A DNA stretch of 55,435 nucleotides from Neobacillus niacini (GCF_023715785.1 NZ_JAMBOX010000023.1:1-55435); one strand, 5' to 3'; shown: positions 42,745 through 51,885, counted from the stretch's first letter. Notes: generated by a model from the sequence alone, not told the origin. A program made the numbers and translations.

Positions 42745-42969
42745 GTGGATAAACAAGAAGAGTTAAAAATTGAATCGGTTCAGATTGTGTCTGATAAAGA
42801 ATTTATAAAGGACAAAGGTAATAACAAAAGGACGAAATCCATCAAATCATTAAAAGTTAAATCAATAGGTTATGTTCACAGCCCAGATGCAGCTAAGAAA
42901 TGGTTCGAAACATATGTGGAACTAGTTTTACGGCAAATAGATGATAAAAGTTCTATAAATGATTCATAA
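42745..42969 (+). CDS. Small basic protein in the recombinase operon
   Basis: A 74-residue, lysine-rich protein from a GTG at 42745 after AAAGGGTG. It ends 22 bases before the first recombinase, whose Shine-Dalgarno sequence lies in that gap. I recognise no domain. Its size, charge and position make it a candidate recombination directionality factor or accessory for the serine recombinases; this is inference only. Confidence 0.6.
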   Translation: MDKQEELKIESVQIVSDKEFIKDKGNNKRTKSIKSLKVKSIGYVHSPDAAKKWFETYVELVLRQIDDKSSINDS

Positions 42970-42991
42970 CCATAAACAAAAGGAGGCAAAT

Positions 42992-44487
42992 GTGCAGAAG
43001 ACAGTAGCGTATTATCGTAATTCAATAAGCAAAATGAAACAAAAATTGTCAATCGTATACCAAATGGACCATGTTCGAAAAAAGGCAAAGGAGAAACAAC
43101 TGCTAATTGATGAAGAGTATACAGATAATGAGACTTCAGCAAGGAAAACCAAAACTGAAGAACGAAAGAACTTCAGCCGCTTGCTCTATGAGGTTAAAAA
43201 AGGGAATATTCAAAGGATATTGGTGTATAGTCGCTGTCGTCTTGCTAGAAATGTGTCTCAATATATGGAAATTTATCGTTTGTTTAAAGAAAACAATATT
43301 GAAGTAATTTTTGCAGCCGAGCATGAATTTTCAATGATTTATACAGTAGAAGGGGAGCTTATTGAACGCATTATGGCGGCATTTAACGAGCATGAAGCGA
43401 CTACATTGGTTGAAAAGCTTCAAGATTCCAAAAAAACTGTTGCTAGACAAGGAAAACATGCCGTTGGACCCATCACATATGGTTACCGAAAGGATGAGAA
43501 CTCAAAGGGGAATTGGCTAATTGATACCAAGGAAGCAGAAACAATTAGGCAATTGTTTCAAGCCTATATAAAATTCTCATTTAAAACCAATACGGAATTT
43601 ATCGAAATGCTTGATAATAATGAAATTTCTAGAGTTGATGGAGAGAAATGGAATTACGGAAGAGCTATGTCGGCTTTATCAAACGATATTTATATAGGAT
43701 ATCGCCGGTATACAACCGATAAGGAGACCATTGAACGTTTTGTATCAGACCTTGTAATTGTAGATAAATCGATTTGGAGCAGGTACAGAAGAAAAAAAGT
43801 CAGTTTAAGATTATCAGAAAAGAAAATGATGATGAAGGATTAATTTATTTACTGGATAAACTTGTAATTTGTAGTCGCTGCCATAATAAAGTTAATGGAC
43901 ATCGTATTCTAATTAAAGAAGAAAAGATTCCTGTTTATCGTTGCCGAAAACACCACAAAATTAGAGCTAAAAAGGAACAATTTGAACTTGAAGTGATTAA
44001 ATGTGCCAATCAATTCTTTTTTGAAATACTAAATCCAACTTTATCATTATTTATAAACGAATGTATCCAAGATGAACACAACGTTTTTAATCGTTTAACT
44101 CAACAATCGCAAAAAAAAATACAATTTATTGAAGAAAGGATTACAAAGGCAATGCATCGGCTGATAGAGAGTGGGGAAATTGTAAATCTTCCGAAACAAA
44201 TACAAAAAGACCAAAAAGAGTTAGAAGATTTAAACCGAGTTAATGAGGAATGGGAAGGAAAAAAATTCAGCGCAATTGAAAAATTAAAATTGGTCGAAGT
44301 TTATCAGAAAAACCAAGAACAAAGGATTGATAAAATCATAGATGAAGAGATGGAAGATGTCCTAAAGCAGTTATTATTATGTGATATTGTCGATTCTATT
44401 GTATTGACTGAAGCAGATGCACATGTAAATTTTAAACATCCACATTATCAAGAACTTGGGGGGCATGAAAGAATTGAACTTGGATAA
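42992..44487 (+). CDS. Large serine recombinase 1, split by a -1 shift at A7
   Basis: GTG at 42992 after AAGGAGG. The first frame (to 43843) holds the resolvase domain (VAYYRNSIS with the nucleophile Ser; ILVYSRCRLAR) and the recombinase domain (GPITYGYRKDE, NDIYIGYRRY). The zinc-ribbon (CSRCHNKV) and coiled-coil C-terminal part lies in the -1 frame up to 44487. The frames join at A7 (43792-43798), where slipping back one base gives a continuous protein of about 498 residues, the family norm. Either programmed frameshifting/slippage or a one-base loss explains this. Recombinase 2 overlaps its end. Confidence 0.85.
43792..43798 (+). other. Slippery A AAA AAA heptamer inside recombinase 1
   Basis: The zero frame reads AGA AAA AAA GTC here. 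A -1 slip on A-AAA-AAA continues AAA AAA AGT CAG into the frame encoding the recombinase C-terminus. The heptamer is in the correct phase for tandem slippage. I did not identify a convincing downstream stimulatory hairpin by eye. Confidence 0.65.
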
Positions 44488-45967
44488 AATATTATTCCCT
44501 GGAGCTAAAGTAGCATTCTATGGCAGGCATTCAACTGATAAACAAAATATGGAGACTCAACTTCAGAGCGCATATAACTTAGCAGAAAAGTACAATTGCG
44601 AAGTGGTAGAAGAATATTTAGACCCTGCCATTTCTTCAAGAAATAAAAATCGAGAAGGATTAGAACGATTAATAAAAGATGCCCATTTTAAAAAATTCGA
44701 ATCTATTATCATATATGACCATGGAAGATTAGCCAGAATGCCTGAAGAACATGACACATTCCGCATGGTTATGAGTGCACTAGGAATACATGTGGTCGAA
44801 AGCCGTACCGAAACTCTTTATAATTATGGAGATGTAGTTATATCTGCAATAAAAGACGGTATCGCAAAATATGAGCTTGATAAACTGCGTATTAATACCA
44901 AAAATGCCATTGAAACATTATTTAATAACGGCTGCTGGACAGGTGCAAAAACCCCTTTTGGATATGAATATAATAAAATCAAAGAAGTAATTAATACCAT
45001 CTCTCATGAACTTTCACTGGTAAAGTCGATATTTTCTCTTTACAAAAAGGGAGAAGGTTTTTACAGTATTGCAAAAAAGATGCCCAAAGGTAGTTATAGA
45101 GGAAAAGATTGGGATAAATATAAAGTGAAACACATTATCCTTAACCCGTTTTATGCAGGTTATAATTCGATTAGGAGATGGGATTTATCATCCTCAAGAA
45201 AACTAAATCCCCGTGAAGAATGGAAAATGAAAAAGGATGAAAAAATTGATGCAATTATAAGTTTAGAAGAATGGGAATATTGTTGGGATTTATACACAAA
45301 GAAAAAAGCTAAAGAGATAACTCCAAGAAAGTATTATACTAGTTTCTTGTTGAAAGATATCCTTTCGTGTAAACATTGTGGTTCTTTTCTTAAAGGAAAG
45401 GACCAGCGTTCCAAAGGCTACGGGAGTAGAATATACAGATGTCTATCCTGTAATATACGAATTAATTCCGAACTTTTAGAGGAAAAAGTCAAAGAATTGG
45501 TTAAGGACTTTCGAAAAAAAAATCCCAATGATAAATTACTTCAGTCTATCGTAGCGGATATACAAACTGAGATTTCCCTTCATGAAGATTTGTTAAAGAG
45601 CATTCAACAGGATATTAACAATAATAAAATTAAACTCCAGAAATATGATTTTAGAATAAATGAAGAATTTAAAAAGGAAACCCATAATAATGAGTTGTTG
45701 AAGGCATTAGTATTAGGGAAGGAAGACATTGCTAAAAAGATACAACAAATGAGTGAAGAAGAAAAACGATTAACGAAGAAAATAAAATTTTCAAAAGAGA
45801 TAAGTCTTTACCCTGAAAATTTGAAACACGAAATTTCAATATTTGAAAATGAACAAAAGGTTGCCCATCAAGATTTTCGAAAGCTTTTTTTATTCATGAT
45901 TCATGAGTTAAGAGTGAACCAGGTCGGAGAATTAGAAATTACATTTAATTTTAATATAGCGTCATAA
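44465..45967 (+). CDS. Large serine recombinase 2
   Basis: About 500 residues. The catalytic domain starts VAFYGRHSTDKQNMETQL with the nucleophilic Ser, then IIYDHGRLARM. The recombinase domain (GAKTPFGYEYN, NPFYAGYNSI), zinc ribbon (CKHCGSFLK, CLSCNI) and a long coiled coil (about 345-455) complete it. I take the ATG at 44465, which overlaps recombinase 1 by about 23 bases; TTG 44456 is an alternative. Paired overlapping large serine recombinases recall the Ccr pair of SCC elements and the girA/girB/girC set of the gin element. A terminator follows. Confidence 0.92.
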   Translation: MKELNLDKILFPGAKVAFYGRHSTDKQNMETQLQSAYNLAEKYNCEVVEEYLDPAISSRNKNREGLERLIKDAHFKKFESIIIYDHGRLARMPEEHDTFRMVMSALGIHVVESRTETLYNYGDVVISAIKDGIAKYELDKLRINTKNAIETLFNNGCWTGAKTPFGYEYNKIKEVINTISHELSLVKSIFSLYKKGEGFYSIAKKMPKGSYRGKDWDKYKVKHIILNPFYAGYNSIRRWDLSSSRKLNPREEWKMKKDEKIDAIISLEEWEYCWDLYTKKKAKEITPRKYYTSFLLKDILSCKHCGSFLKGKDQRSKGYGSRIYRCLSCNIRINSELLEEKVKELVKDFRKKNPNDKLLQSIVADIQTEISLHEDLLKSIQQDINNNKIKLQKYDFRINEEFKKETHNNELLKALVLGKEDIAKKIQQMSEEEKRLTKKIKFSKEISLYPENLKHEISIFENEQKVAHQDFRKLFLFMIHELRVNQVGELEITFNFNIAS

Positions 45968-45968
45968 G

Positions 45969-45999
45969 AATAATCTTTCTTTATGGAAGATTATTTTTT
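45969..45999 (+). terminator. Recombinase operon terminator
   Basis: AATAATCTTTC pairs with GGAAGATTATT and is followed by seven T. Confidence 0.8.
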
Positions 46000-46011
46000 T
46001 GCTTTTAAAAT

Positions 46012-46211
46012 TTTCTCGGTTCTATGGTAAAGCTTTAAATAATTTCACGGCACTTAGGTATACAACCGATCGGTTGTATATCCAAGAACCGTGATGAATA
46101 CCAGCGCAGATACTGCCATCTAGGGTTCTAGGTCGCTGAAATTAAGTATTGGGAATTATCAGAGATATATATCGGCTCTTAGGTGTTGCGGTACGATTAT
46201 TTCTCGGTTCT
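46012..46211. repeat. Direct repeats of TTTCTCGGTTCT bracketing a palindromic zone
   Basis: TTTCTCGGTTCT occurs at 46012-46023 and again at 46200-46211 in the same orientation; a related inverted AAGAACCG lies at about 46084. No open reading frame of note lies between. The repeats bracket the palindrome at 46046-46093, directly downstream of the recombinases, where an attachment site would be expected. Confidence 0.65.
46046..46093. repeat. 48-base imperfect palindrome with perfect 22-base core
   Basis: The core is two perfect 11-base arms, TATACAACCGA and TCGGTTGTATA (46059-46080). It is flanked by GG/CC and by outer arms TCACGG and CCGTGA. The size and symmetry suit either a large-serine-recombinase attachment site or a TetR-type operator; no TetR gene is near. 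Confidence 0.7.
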
Positions 46212-46216
46212 TTGTT

Positions 46217-46246
46217 CATTGCTCAATTAATATTAATTGAGCAATG
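46217..46246. repeat. 30-base perfect palindrome
   Basis: Two perfect 15-base arms, CATTGCTCAATTAAT and ATTAATTGAGCAATG, without a spacer and without a T-run that would make it a terminator. It lies between the recombinases and the next gene, about 140 bases from the latter. Confidence 0.75.
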
Positions 46247-46358
46247 TTAACAAATAAATATTGCATGGATAACATTGGTTAAGAAATTTTAATTAATAGT
46301 CATTTATTATGACTTTTCCTCATATAATTTCAACAGGACTAACTGCATGGGGGCAACT

Positions 46359-47303
46359 ATGGAACGAAGATTTAATACAGAAGAAGCTTTAAAAATTCTA
46401 AAAGATTGCTACATTACCGATTCAGTTCAATCTCTGAGAAAATGGATTCGGGAAGGGAAAATTGTTGCTGAGGGTACACCATATAGACAAGAGGGATACA
46501 CCATCAAAGAAGATGATTTAAAAGCATTTATTGAAGAGGAACGACCTGGGTTATTGGAAATACTAAATGTCTATCATCAAGTAAACGACAGAATACAAAC
46601 AGGGATAAAGTCTATTGTCAATCCACAAGAAGAACAAAGCCCGCATAATAATAAGGTTCCCAACCCTAAAACAGAAGAAATCAAGATTATTGAACCAGAG
46701 TCTGAGTCTGATGATTTAGGGGTATTATTTGAAATGCTTATGGAGCTTGAGCAGCAGATTAAAGAACTACAATTAAAAATTGAAAATGTTATAAGAGAGA
46801 TTAGCGAAAGGAAAGAATTTGATGAAATGAAAAACGAACTTGATAAAATGATGGAATTTAAAATCGACCAAATGAAAAAGGAATTAGAACATATATTTTT
46901 GGCTGACATGAAAATTCAACCAATTACAAATAAGTCTACGCCTGACAAGAGTGCAAAACCAGGCAATCATCGAACAAAATCGCTGGAAGAGTTCATTGGG
47001 TTTTTAAGGAAGGAATTTTGGAATGCAAATCCAGGAAATGAAAAGTTAAAGGGGGAAAGAAATAAAAAATTTAAAGAAGAGGCAAGGGGCGGTTATTCCT
47101 TGTTTTATGATGAAAAGGGTCTTTTTCGTGATGAAGAATTAAGAAGTGCAAATGATGATGATGGACTTGAGCTTAAATTAATGATAAATAATCAAGAGTC
47201 GATAATTACGGGTCAGAATAGAAAAGAGTTAATGAAACAATATTTTGAAGCTGTATTCTTACCTAAAATGAAAGGTATGGAAAATCCACTAGGAAACATA
47301 TAG
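46359..47303 (+). CDS. HTH (excisionase-like) protein with long coiled coil
   Basis: About 314 residues. The N-terminus (RRFNTEEALKILKD, SVQSLRKWIREGKI, EGYTIKEDDLKAFIEEE) is a MerR/excisionase-type winged helix. A linker and a coiled coil (about 125-180) follow, then a basic C-terminal domain (RTKSLEEFIGFLRKEFW to the end). ATG 46359 has GGGGG six bases upstream; ATG 46347 is also possible. Proteins of this build occur on plasmids and integrative elements. It may control recombination or partition, but no function is shown. Confidence 0.7.
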   Translation: MERRFNTEEALKILKDCYITDSVQSLRKWIREGKIVAEGTPYRQEGYTIKEDDLKAFIEEERPGLLEILNVYHQVNDRIQTGIKSIVNPQEEQSPHNNKVPNPKTEEIKIIEPESESDDLGVLFEMLMELEQQIKELQLKIENVIREISERKEFDEMKNELDKMMEFKIDQMKKELEHIFLADMKIQPITNKSTPDKSAKPGNHRTKSLEEFIGFLRKEFWNANPGNEKLKGERNKKFKEEARGGYSLFYDEKGLFRDEELRSANDDDGLELKLMINNQESIITGQNRKELMKQYFEAVFLPKMKGMENPLGNI

Positions 47304-47397
47304 GAACATATCAATGCATAATACAGTTGAAGATGACATAAATGATGGCTATGTGGAGACTTTGAATTTAGCCGATAATATTGATAAAGTTTAAACA

Positions 47398-47426
47398 AAA
47401 AAGCGGAATCCAGTGAACCGCTTTTT
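47398..47426. terminator. Bidirectional terminator
   Basis: AAAAAGCGG (47398-47406) pairs with CCGCTTTTT (47418-47426), with A- and T-runs on both sides, between convergent genes. Confidence 0.8.
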
Positions 47427-47763
47427 ATCGTATTTTTTTGTCCAAAAACCACTCTATAGATGTTTCTAAATTATGTATAAGGAACTCGGCGGTTTCTTCA
47501 TCTACTTTTTGAAGTATTTTCACTTGTTGAATTGCCCTGTTAAGACGAGCGGTTGCATCATCGTTTTTTTCAAGATTCAATGGGAGCAAGGCAAGTTCTT
47601 CCTGTAGCCGCTGTAGCAGCGTAAAGTTAATGTTCTCTGTTTTTCCTGTTTCTAATTGGCTCAAATAACCTGGTGAAATTTCTAAAATCTTAGCAAATTC
47701 ATTCAAACCAATTCCTTTTTGAATACGAAGTTCTCTAATTTTTTCTCCTAAGTTTTCCAGCAT
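47425..47763 (-). CDS. XRE-family transcriptional regulator
   Basis: A 112-residue protein with an N-terminal helix-turn-helix (LGEKIRELRIQKGIGLNEFA, ILEISPGYLSQLETGKTENI, about 4-60). The C-terminal helical part is probably for dimerisation. ATG at 47763 with AGGGGAA upstream. It lies downstream of gajB on the same strand but after that operon's terminator, so it has its own promoter (TATAAT on the minus strand near 47779). It may regulate the defence genes or the mobile element. Confidence 0.85.
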   Translation of the reverse strand: MLENLGEKIRELRIQKGIGLNEFAKILEISPGYLSQLETGKTENINFTLLQRLQEELALLPLNLEKNDDATARLNRAIQQVKILQKVDEETAEFLIHNLETSIEWFLDKKIR

Positions 47764-47875
47764 TCAGTTCCCCTCCATTATAATGCTAACCAAATAATTC
47801 GATGTATAGTCTAAAAATTCCTTTTAAGGTTAAGCTGAAAAAACGGGAAATGGTGCATAATATCCAATAATGTAA

Positions 47876-47911
47876 AAACGCTTGGAATGTGTGGCACATC
47901 CTCAAGCGTTT
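47876..47911 (-). terminator. gajAB terminator
   Basis: AAACGCTTG and CAAGCGTTT arms (47876-47884, 47903-47911) with an inner ATGTG/CACAT pairing. On the minus strand a T-run follows. It lies 16 bases after the gajB stop. Confidence 0.8.
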
Positions 47912-47926
47912 ATTAATCAGACATGT

Positions 47927-49747
47927 TTAATAAATCGTCTTTTTAGATTCTTGAACTACATACAGTTCTTCCCAAAACATTGATGGATTTTTAGAAAAGG
48001 TTCTTAGTCCATATTTAGTGCGGCTTGTCATTCGTTTAGACCTTAAAAGGTAACAAACTCGTTTTGCCCGCGTAATACAAACGAAAAATATACGCCGTTG
48101 TTCATTTAGTTCTTTTGGAATATCGACCGTAGAATAGTATGGAAAGTTCCCTTCTTCCAAACCTAACATGATGACAACTTCGAATTCAAGTCCCTTTGAA
48201 CTATGTCTTGTTGATATTGTTACTTGATTCTCAGGCTTTCCAACTTGAGAAAATCTTATTAAATCATATTCTTTTAATTCTCCGTCTTTTATTAGTTCCT
48301 GGAACGATTTTATATGTTCAATTTCAGTACAATATCTTTGAGAGCCAGCTATGTTGTGTTCTAAATTTAGCTTATTCAACAAATCCGTGAACCAGAGATT
48401 CAGATTATGTTTATAATGAGCGCTTCTGTGTAAGTTTGATAAAAAAAGTTTCTTCTCTTGCAATTTACTTTCTTCAGATAATTCTCCACCTTGGCTAGAC
48501 AAAAGGTTAATCCAAAAATCTGATATGTCAGTAAAAGCAATAGATGAATTGTTTAAAATCCAAGAAGCACAGTCTTTCATCCAAACAATAATTTTGCTTT
48601 TTAGAAATTCATGCTTTGCTAAATAATGAGGTATATGAGAAGCTGTCATGAAATTACTTAATTCGTTTACTTGCTTTCCATTAGCGACAAGAACACATAT
48701 CTCTTCCAATGGAATATTCTTATTTACACAATCAGGGATTATCTTATTTACCACATATTCATATTGCTCGTCCATTTCAGCTTCACATGTTATAAAATGA
48801 AACTCTGCTTTTTCATCAATCCTTGTTCCTGCCTTATATTCCCTATCATCAATATTTAAAGCAATTGTTGCTGCGTCTATAATATCCTGATTGCTCCTGT
48901 AGTTTGTTTTAAGGTCAATTGACATAATATTAGGATTATCATATAGCTCTAACAGATAATCGGGAATAGCCCCTTGAAAGCCGTATATGGACTGGTCAGG
49001 GTCCCCAACCGCAAAAATTTTAATATTAGTCTTATGAAATAAAGTAAGAATCATCTCATGAAGTGGCTTTCCCAAATCTTGATATTCGTCAATAAGTATC
49101 CATGGGAATTTTGCTTCTAGACATTTTCTTACATATTCTTGTTCCTTTATTAGCTTTGTAGCATATTTAATGATTTCAATAAAATCAACCTGTTGCTTGT
49201 TATGAAGGCGGTTTTCATATTCGTTGGCAACTATTCGTGCGGTATCGTTTAGTTCAGGTTCAATTAAACTATCTCCGCCTATTAATTGATTTCTTTCCTT
49301 ATCCATGTCTTCAATTCTTATAGATTTCTTGTCAATTTCTTGTTCTTCAAGTATTTCTTTAAACAACCAGGTCTTGTCACTTTTTGAAATAATATTTAAG
49401 GGTAAGGAAATACCAATGTCGTAAAGGTGTGCAAATGGGACAATCACTTCTGAAATACAAAAGGAATGAACAGTATCCAGTACAACATTTTGTCTTTTTT
49501 GATATCCAAAAGATTTCAATCTATTTGTAAATTCCTTTGCAGCCTCATTGCTATAGGTAATACATGCTAATCCTCTCGGTGGTTTAACTTTTTCCTTTAA
49601 TAAATGCATGATTTTTAGGGAGAGTACAGTTGTTTTACCGCTACCAGGTCCTGCTTTAACAACTGTACTCATATTAGACTTAAATGCAGCCCATTGGTCC
49701 GGGTCCTTTTTTATTTGCTCAAGCTTTAATGAATACAAGTCCATCAT
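47927..49747 (-). CDS. gajB: Gabija-like UvrD helicase GajB
   Basis: A 606-residue SF1A helicase. Walker A is AGPGSGKTTVLSLKIMHLL (about 32-50); then ACITYSNEAAKEF, Walker B ILIDEYQDLG, GDPDQSIYGFQGA, TNYRSNQDI, HSSKGLEFEVVIMLG and FVCITRAKRV. It overlaps the upstream OLD-family nuclease by four bases, the gene order of Gabija (GajA then GajB). Known of the system: GajA nicks DNA when nucleotide pools fall during phage infection, and GajB senses DNA termini. It is longer than the reference GajB (494 residues, from memory). Confidence 0.85.
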   Translation of the reverse strand: MMDLYSLKLEQIKKDPDQWAAFKSNMSTVVKAGPGSGKTTVLSLKIMHLLKEKVKPPRGLACITYSNEAAKEFTNRLKSFGYQKRQNVVLDTVHSFCISEVIVPFAHLYDIGISLPLNIISKSDKTWLFKEILEEQEIDKKSIRIEDMDKERNQLIGGDSLIEPELNDTARIVANEYENRLHNKQQVDFIEIIKYATKLIKEQEYVRKCLEAKFPWILIDEYQDLGKPLHEMILTLFHKTNIKIFAVGDPDQSIYGFQGAIPDYLLELYDNPNIMSIDLKTNYRSNQDIIDAATIALNIDDREYKAGTRIDEKAEFHFITCEAEMDEQYEYVVNKIIPDCVNKNIPLEEICVLVANGKQVNELSNFMTASHIPHYLAKHEFLKSKIIVWMKDCASWILNNSSIAFTDISDFWINLLSSQGGELSEESKLQEKKLFLSNLHRSAHYKHNLNLWFTDLLNKLNLEHNIAGSQRYCTEIEHIKSFQELIKDGELKEYDLIRFSQVGKPENQVTISTRHSSKGLEFEVVIMLGLEEGNFPYYSTVDIPKELNEQRRIFFVCITRAKRVCYLLRSKRMTSRTKYGLRTFSKNPSMFWEELYVVQESKKTIY

Positions 49748-51735
49748 AAATCATCCACTTTTAAAAAAATTGATTGTATTGCTTCTTCAATATAAGGCGG
49801 AATATTATCCTTTGTACATTCAGAAGACAGCCCTTGTGCAAATCGCCCTTTTCCAATATGCGAGTGTTTACTTTCTATCTTTTTTAAGCAATCCACATAG
49901 TTACCGTTGTTTAAGGAATCCTTAAAGTTCTTCTTTTGCGTTGCTCCTCCTGAAGTCAAGTCATTAAAAACTTGCGAAAAGATTGCAGTTGCACCTTTAT
50001 CATTCGAAATATCCATCATATCAATTTCCATAGTATGAATACCAATGAAGAAATCAAATTGTTTATAGAAAGTATCCTCTTCATTAATATCGTTAGGTAT
50101 ATCAGATTCATCAATCTTACCTAACTCAATTAAAATTTTTTTAGTTCTATCCAGACCATCATAACCAGTATATTTATGTTGCTTGTCATGCATTTGACCG
50201 AATGTTTTTTTCAAAGCAGCATTCTCTCTAAAGTAATAGTCTCCATCCGTAATGACCACATAAGGAATCCCAAGAGCGTCAAGGAATTGGACATATGGTT
50301 TAAAATTAGTCGAATTAATAGTACAGCATATAATGCCTTTCTTGTCTAAAGGCATGTGAAGGGCTTCAGCGAAGCTTGGTATTAAATATTCTTCCGCTAC
50401 TCCCTCAACAAGGATGACACCTTTTCCAAAATAGATTTCTCCTTTTTTGACATCTACATATCTTTCTAAATCTTTACAATCTCTTTCGCTCAATTGTAAA
50501 GAAGCTGTAGTTTTAACAATAGTTCCATTGCTCATTGCACGAAGGTGAACAATCGAATTTATCGGTGCGACTGATGTAATATGAGGAGAATGTGTTGTCA
50601 TTAACACGGATGTATTTTGTTTCATTACATCTTTAAAAATGAGTCGTTGCAGTGCAGGGTGCAAGTGTGCTTCTGGCTCTTCGATGGCTAGAATTGTAAA
50701 TCCTTTATTATCACCAACGTACATGTCCATAAAAGTATAAAGGTTTGCTTGCCTCTCATGGGATAACATATCCTTTAATAAATAATTTCCATTATCGTTT
50801 TTTCTATAACATTGTTTTAAAATCTCACTATCTGCCTCATCTAATAGCTTTAAATAAGTGTCTTCTTTTAATATCGGTGGAATGGTTTTATCTTCTAATG
50901 ATAATAAAATTAATGAAATGTATAGGATGTTATTTAGTCCTAAGCTTGTTTCATTTATAGGTCTTTTTCCTTGCCCAATCATTAATTTTAATGTGTTAAG
51001 GATACGATTTGGGTCTAAATCAATAGTCTCAAGTGATACTGAAGAATCCACTTGCTGCCCAATTATTGTAGAAAATCTACTATTGATACTGTTTGTTAAA
51101 TGGACTAATTCATCGATTGAAAGCACTTCATCGCTTGTTTCCTTCAATCTGTCAGCTATGTCTTTAAGTTCTTCTTTCCTAATGTCGTAGTTTTTAATGA
51201 GCTTATTTACAGGAGAAGTTCTCATATTTTTCATTTCAGTTTCTACATCTCTGATTGCAGGAATAACTTTTAAATTTAAATATCTTCGATGGTTATGATT
51301 AAATGGAACATCTTCTTTTGTTCCTTGAAAAATTCGATATTGATATTCATAAGTACCATCGTCATTTTGAGATGCATAGTAGTGATAGGTTAGACGCAGA
51401 GTTGCTGGGTCTTCTTTTAATGTAGCATCGGATAGTGTAGCCAGTAACATCTTATTATGGTCAAAGCCTTTGATATCAATTGATATTTTGATTTCTTCTC
51501 CATTTTCCATTGGTGATTCAATACCTTCATAGAAGTCTGTATCATTTAAAAAGCGGTCCTCGTCGGATAATTTTGGGTCAAGAATAAGTTGTATTGCGCT
51601 TAAAAAATTTGTTTTACCGACATTGTTTTCACCAATTATTACCTGTTTATGGGTTAAATCGACATTGACAAATTTAAAGTTTCTGAAGTTCTGAATTTGT
51701 ACTCTTGATATATACGGCGTCTTGGGTATGTTCAT
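49744..51735 (-). CDS. gajA: Gabija-like OLD-family ATPase/TOPRIM nuclease GajA
   Basis: A 663-residue OLD protein. The ABC-type ATPase half has Walker A IIGENNVGKTNFLSAI (about 32-47), Walker B AIEEPEAHLHPALQ and the switch TTHSPHITS. The TOPRIM half has VILVEGVAEEYLIPSF (about 437-452) and VITDGDYYF (near 490), which bind catalytic metal. Class 2 OLD proteins are those paired with UvrD helicases, as here. It is somewhat longer than reference GajA (578 residues, from memory), so a neighbouring subfamily is possible. All core motifs are intact. Confidence 0.85.
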   Translation of the reverse strand: MNIPKTPYISRVQIQNFRNFKFVNVDLTHKQVIIGENNVGKTNFLSAIQLILDPKLSDEDRFLNDTDFYEGIESPMENGEEIKISIDIKGFDHNKMLLATLSDATLKEDPATLRLTYHYYASQNDDGTYEYQYRIFQGTKEDVPFNHNHRRYLNLKVIPAIRDVETEMKNMRTSPVNKLIKNYDIRKEELKDIADRLKETSDEVLSIDELVHLTNSINSRFSTIIGQQVDSSVSLETIDLDPNRILNTLKLMIGQGKRPINETSLGLNNILYISLILLSLEDKTIPPILKEDTYLKLLDEADSEILKQCYRKNDNGNYLLKDMLSHERQANLYTFMDMYVGDNKGFTILAIEEPEAHLHPALQRLIFKDVMKQNTSVLMTTHSPHITSVAPINSIVHLRAMSNGTIVKTTASLQLSERDCKDLERYVDVKKGEIYFGKGVILVEGVAEEYLIPSFAEALHMPLDKKGIICCTINSTNFKPYVQFLDALGIPYVVITDGDYYFRENAALKKTFGQMHDKQHKYTGYDGLDRTKKILIELGKIDESDIPNDINEEDTFYKQFDFFIGIHTMEIDMMDISNDKGATAIFSQVFNDLTSGGATQKKNFKDSLNNGNYVDCLKKIESKHSHIGKGRFAQGLSSECTKDNIPPYIEEAIQSIFLKVDDL

Positions 51736-51885
51736 TAGTTAGAATAACCTCCGTTGTGAATTTCTTCCTATTAATATAATAGATAAATATAATAGAACTG
51801 ACAAATGTTGATTATTAATAGACTGTAGAACGCCTTGTTTGTTTATTGTATTATATAATTAATACTAGTTTACGAGGTGTAGAGG

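Noticed and set aside
46059..46080. TetR operator for a drug-resistance gene
   Set aside because: The core resembles such operators, but no TetR or transporter gene is adjacent; kept only as an alternative to an attachment site.
47313..47393. 26-codon frame MHNTVEDDINDGYVETLNLA after the excisionase-like gene
   Set aside because: The ribosome binding site is weak and nothing else supports it.
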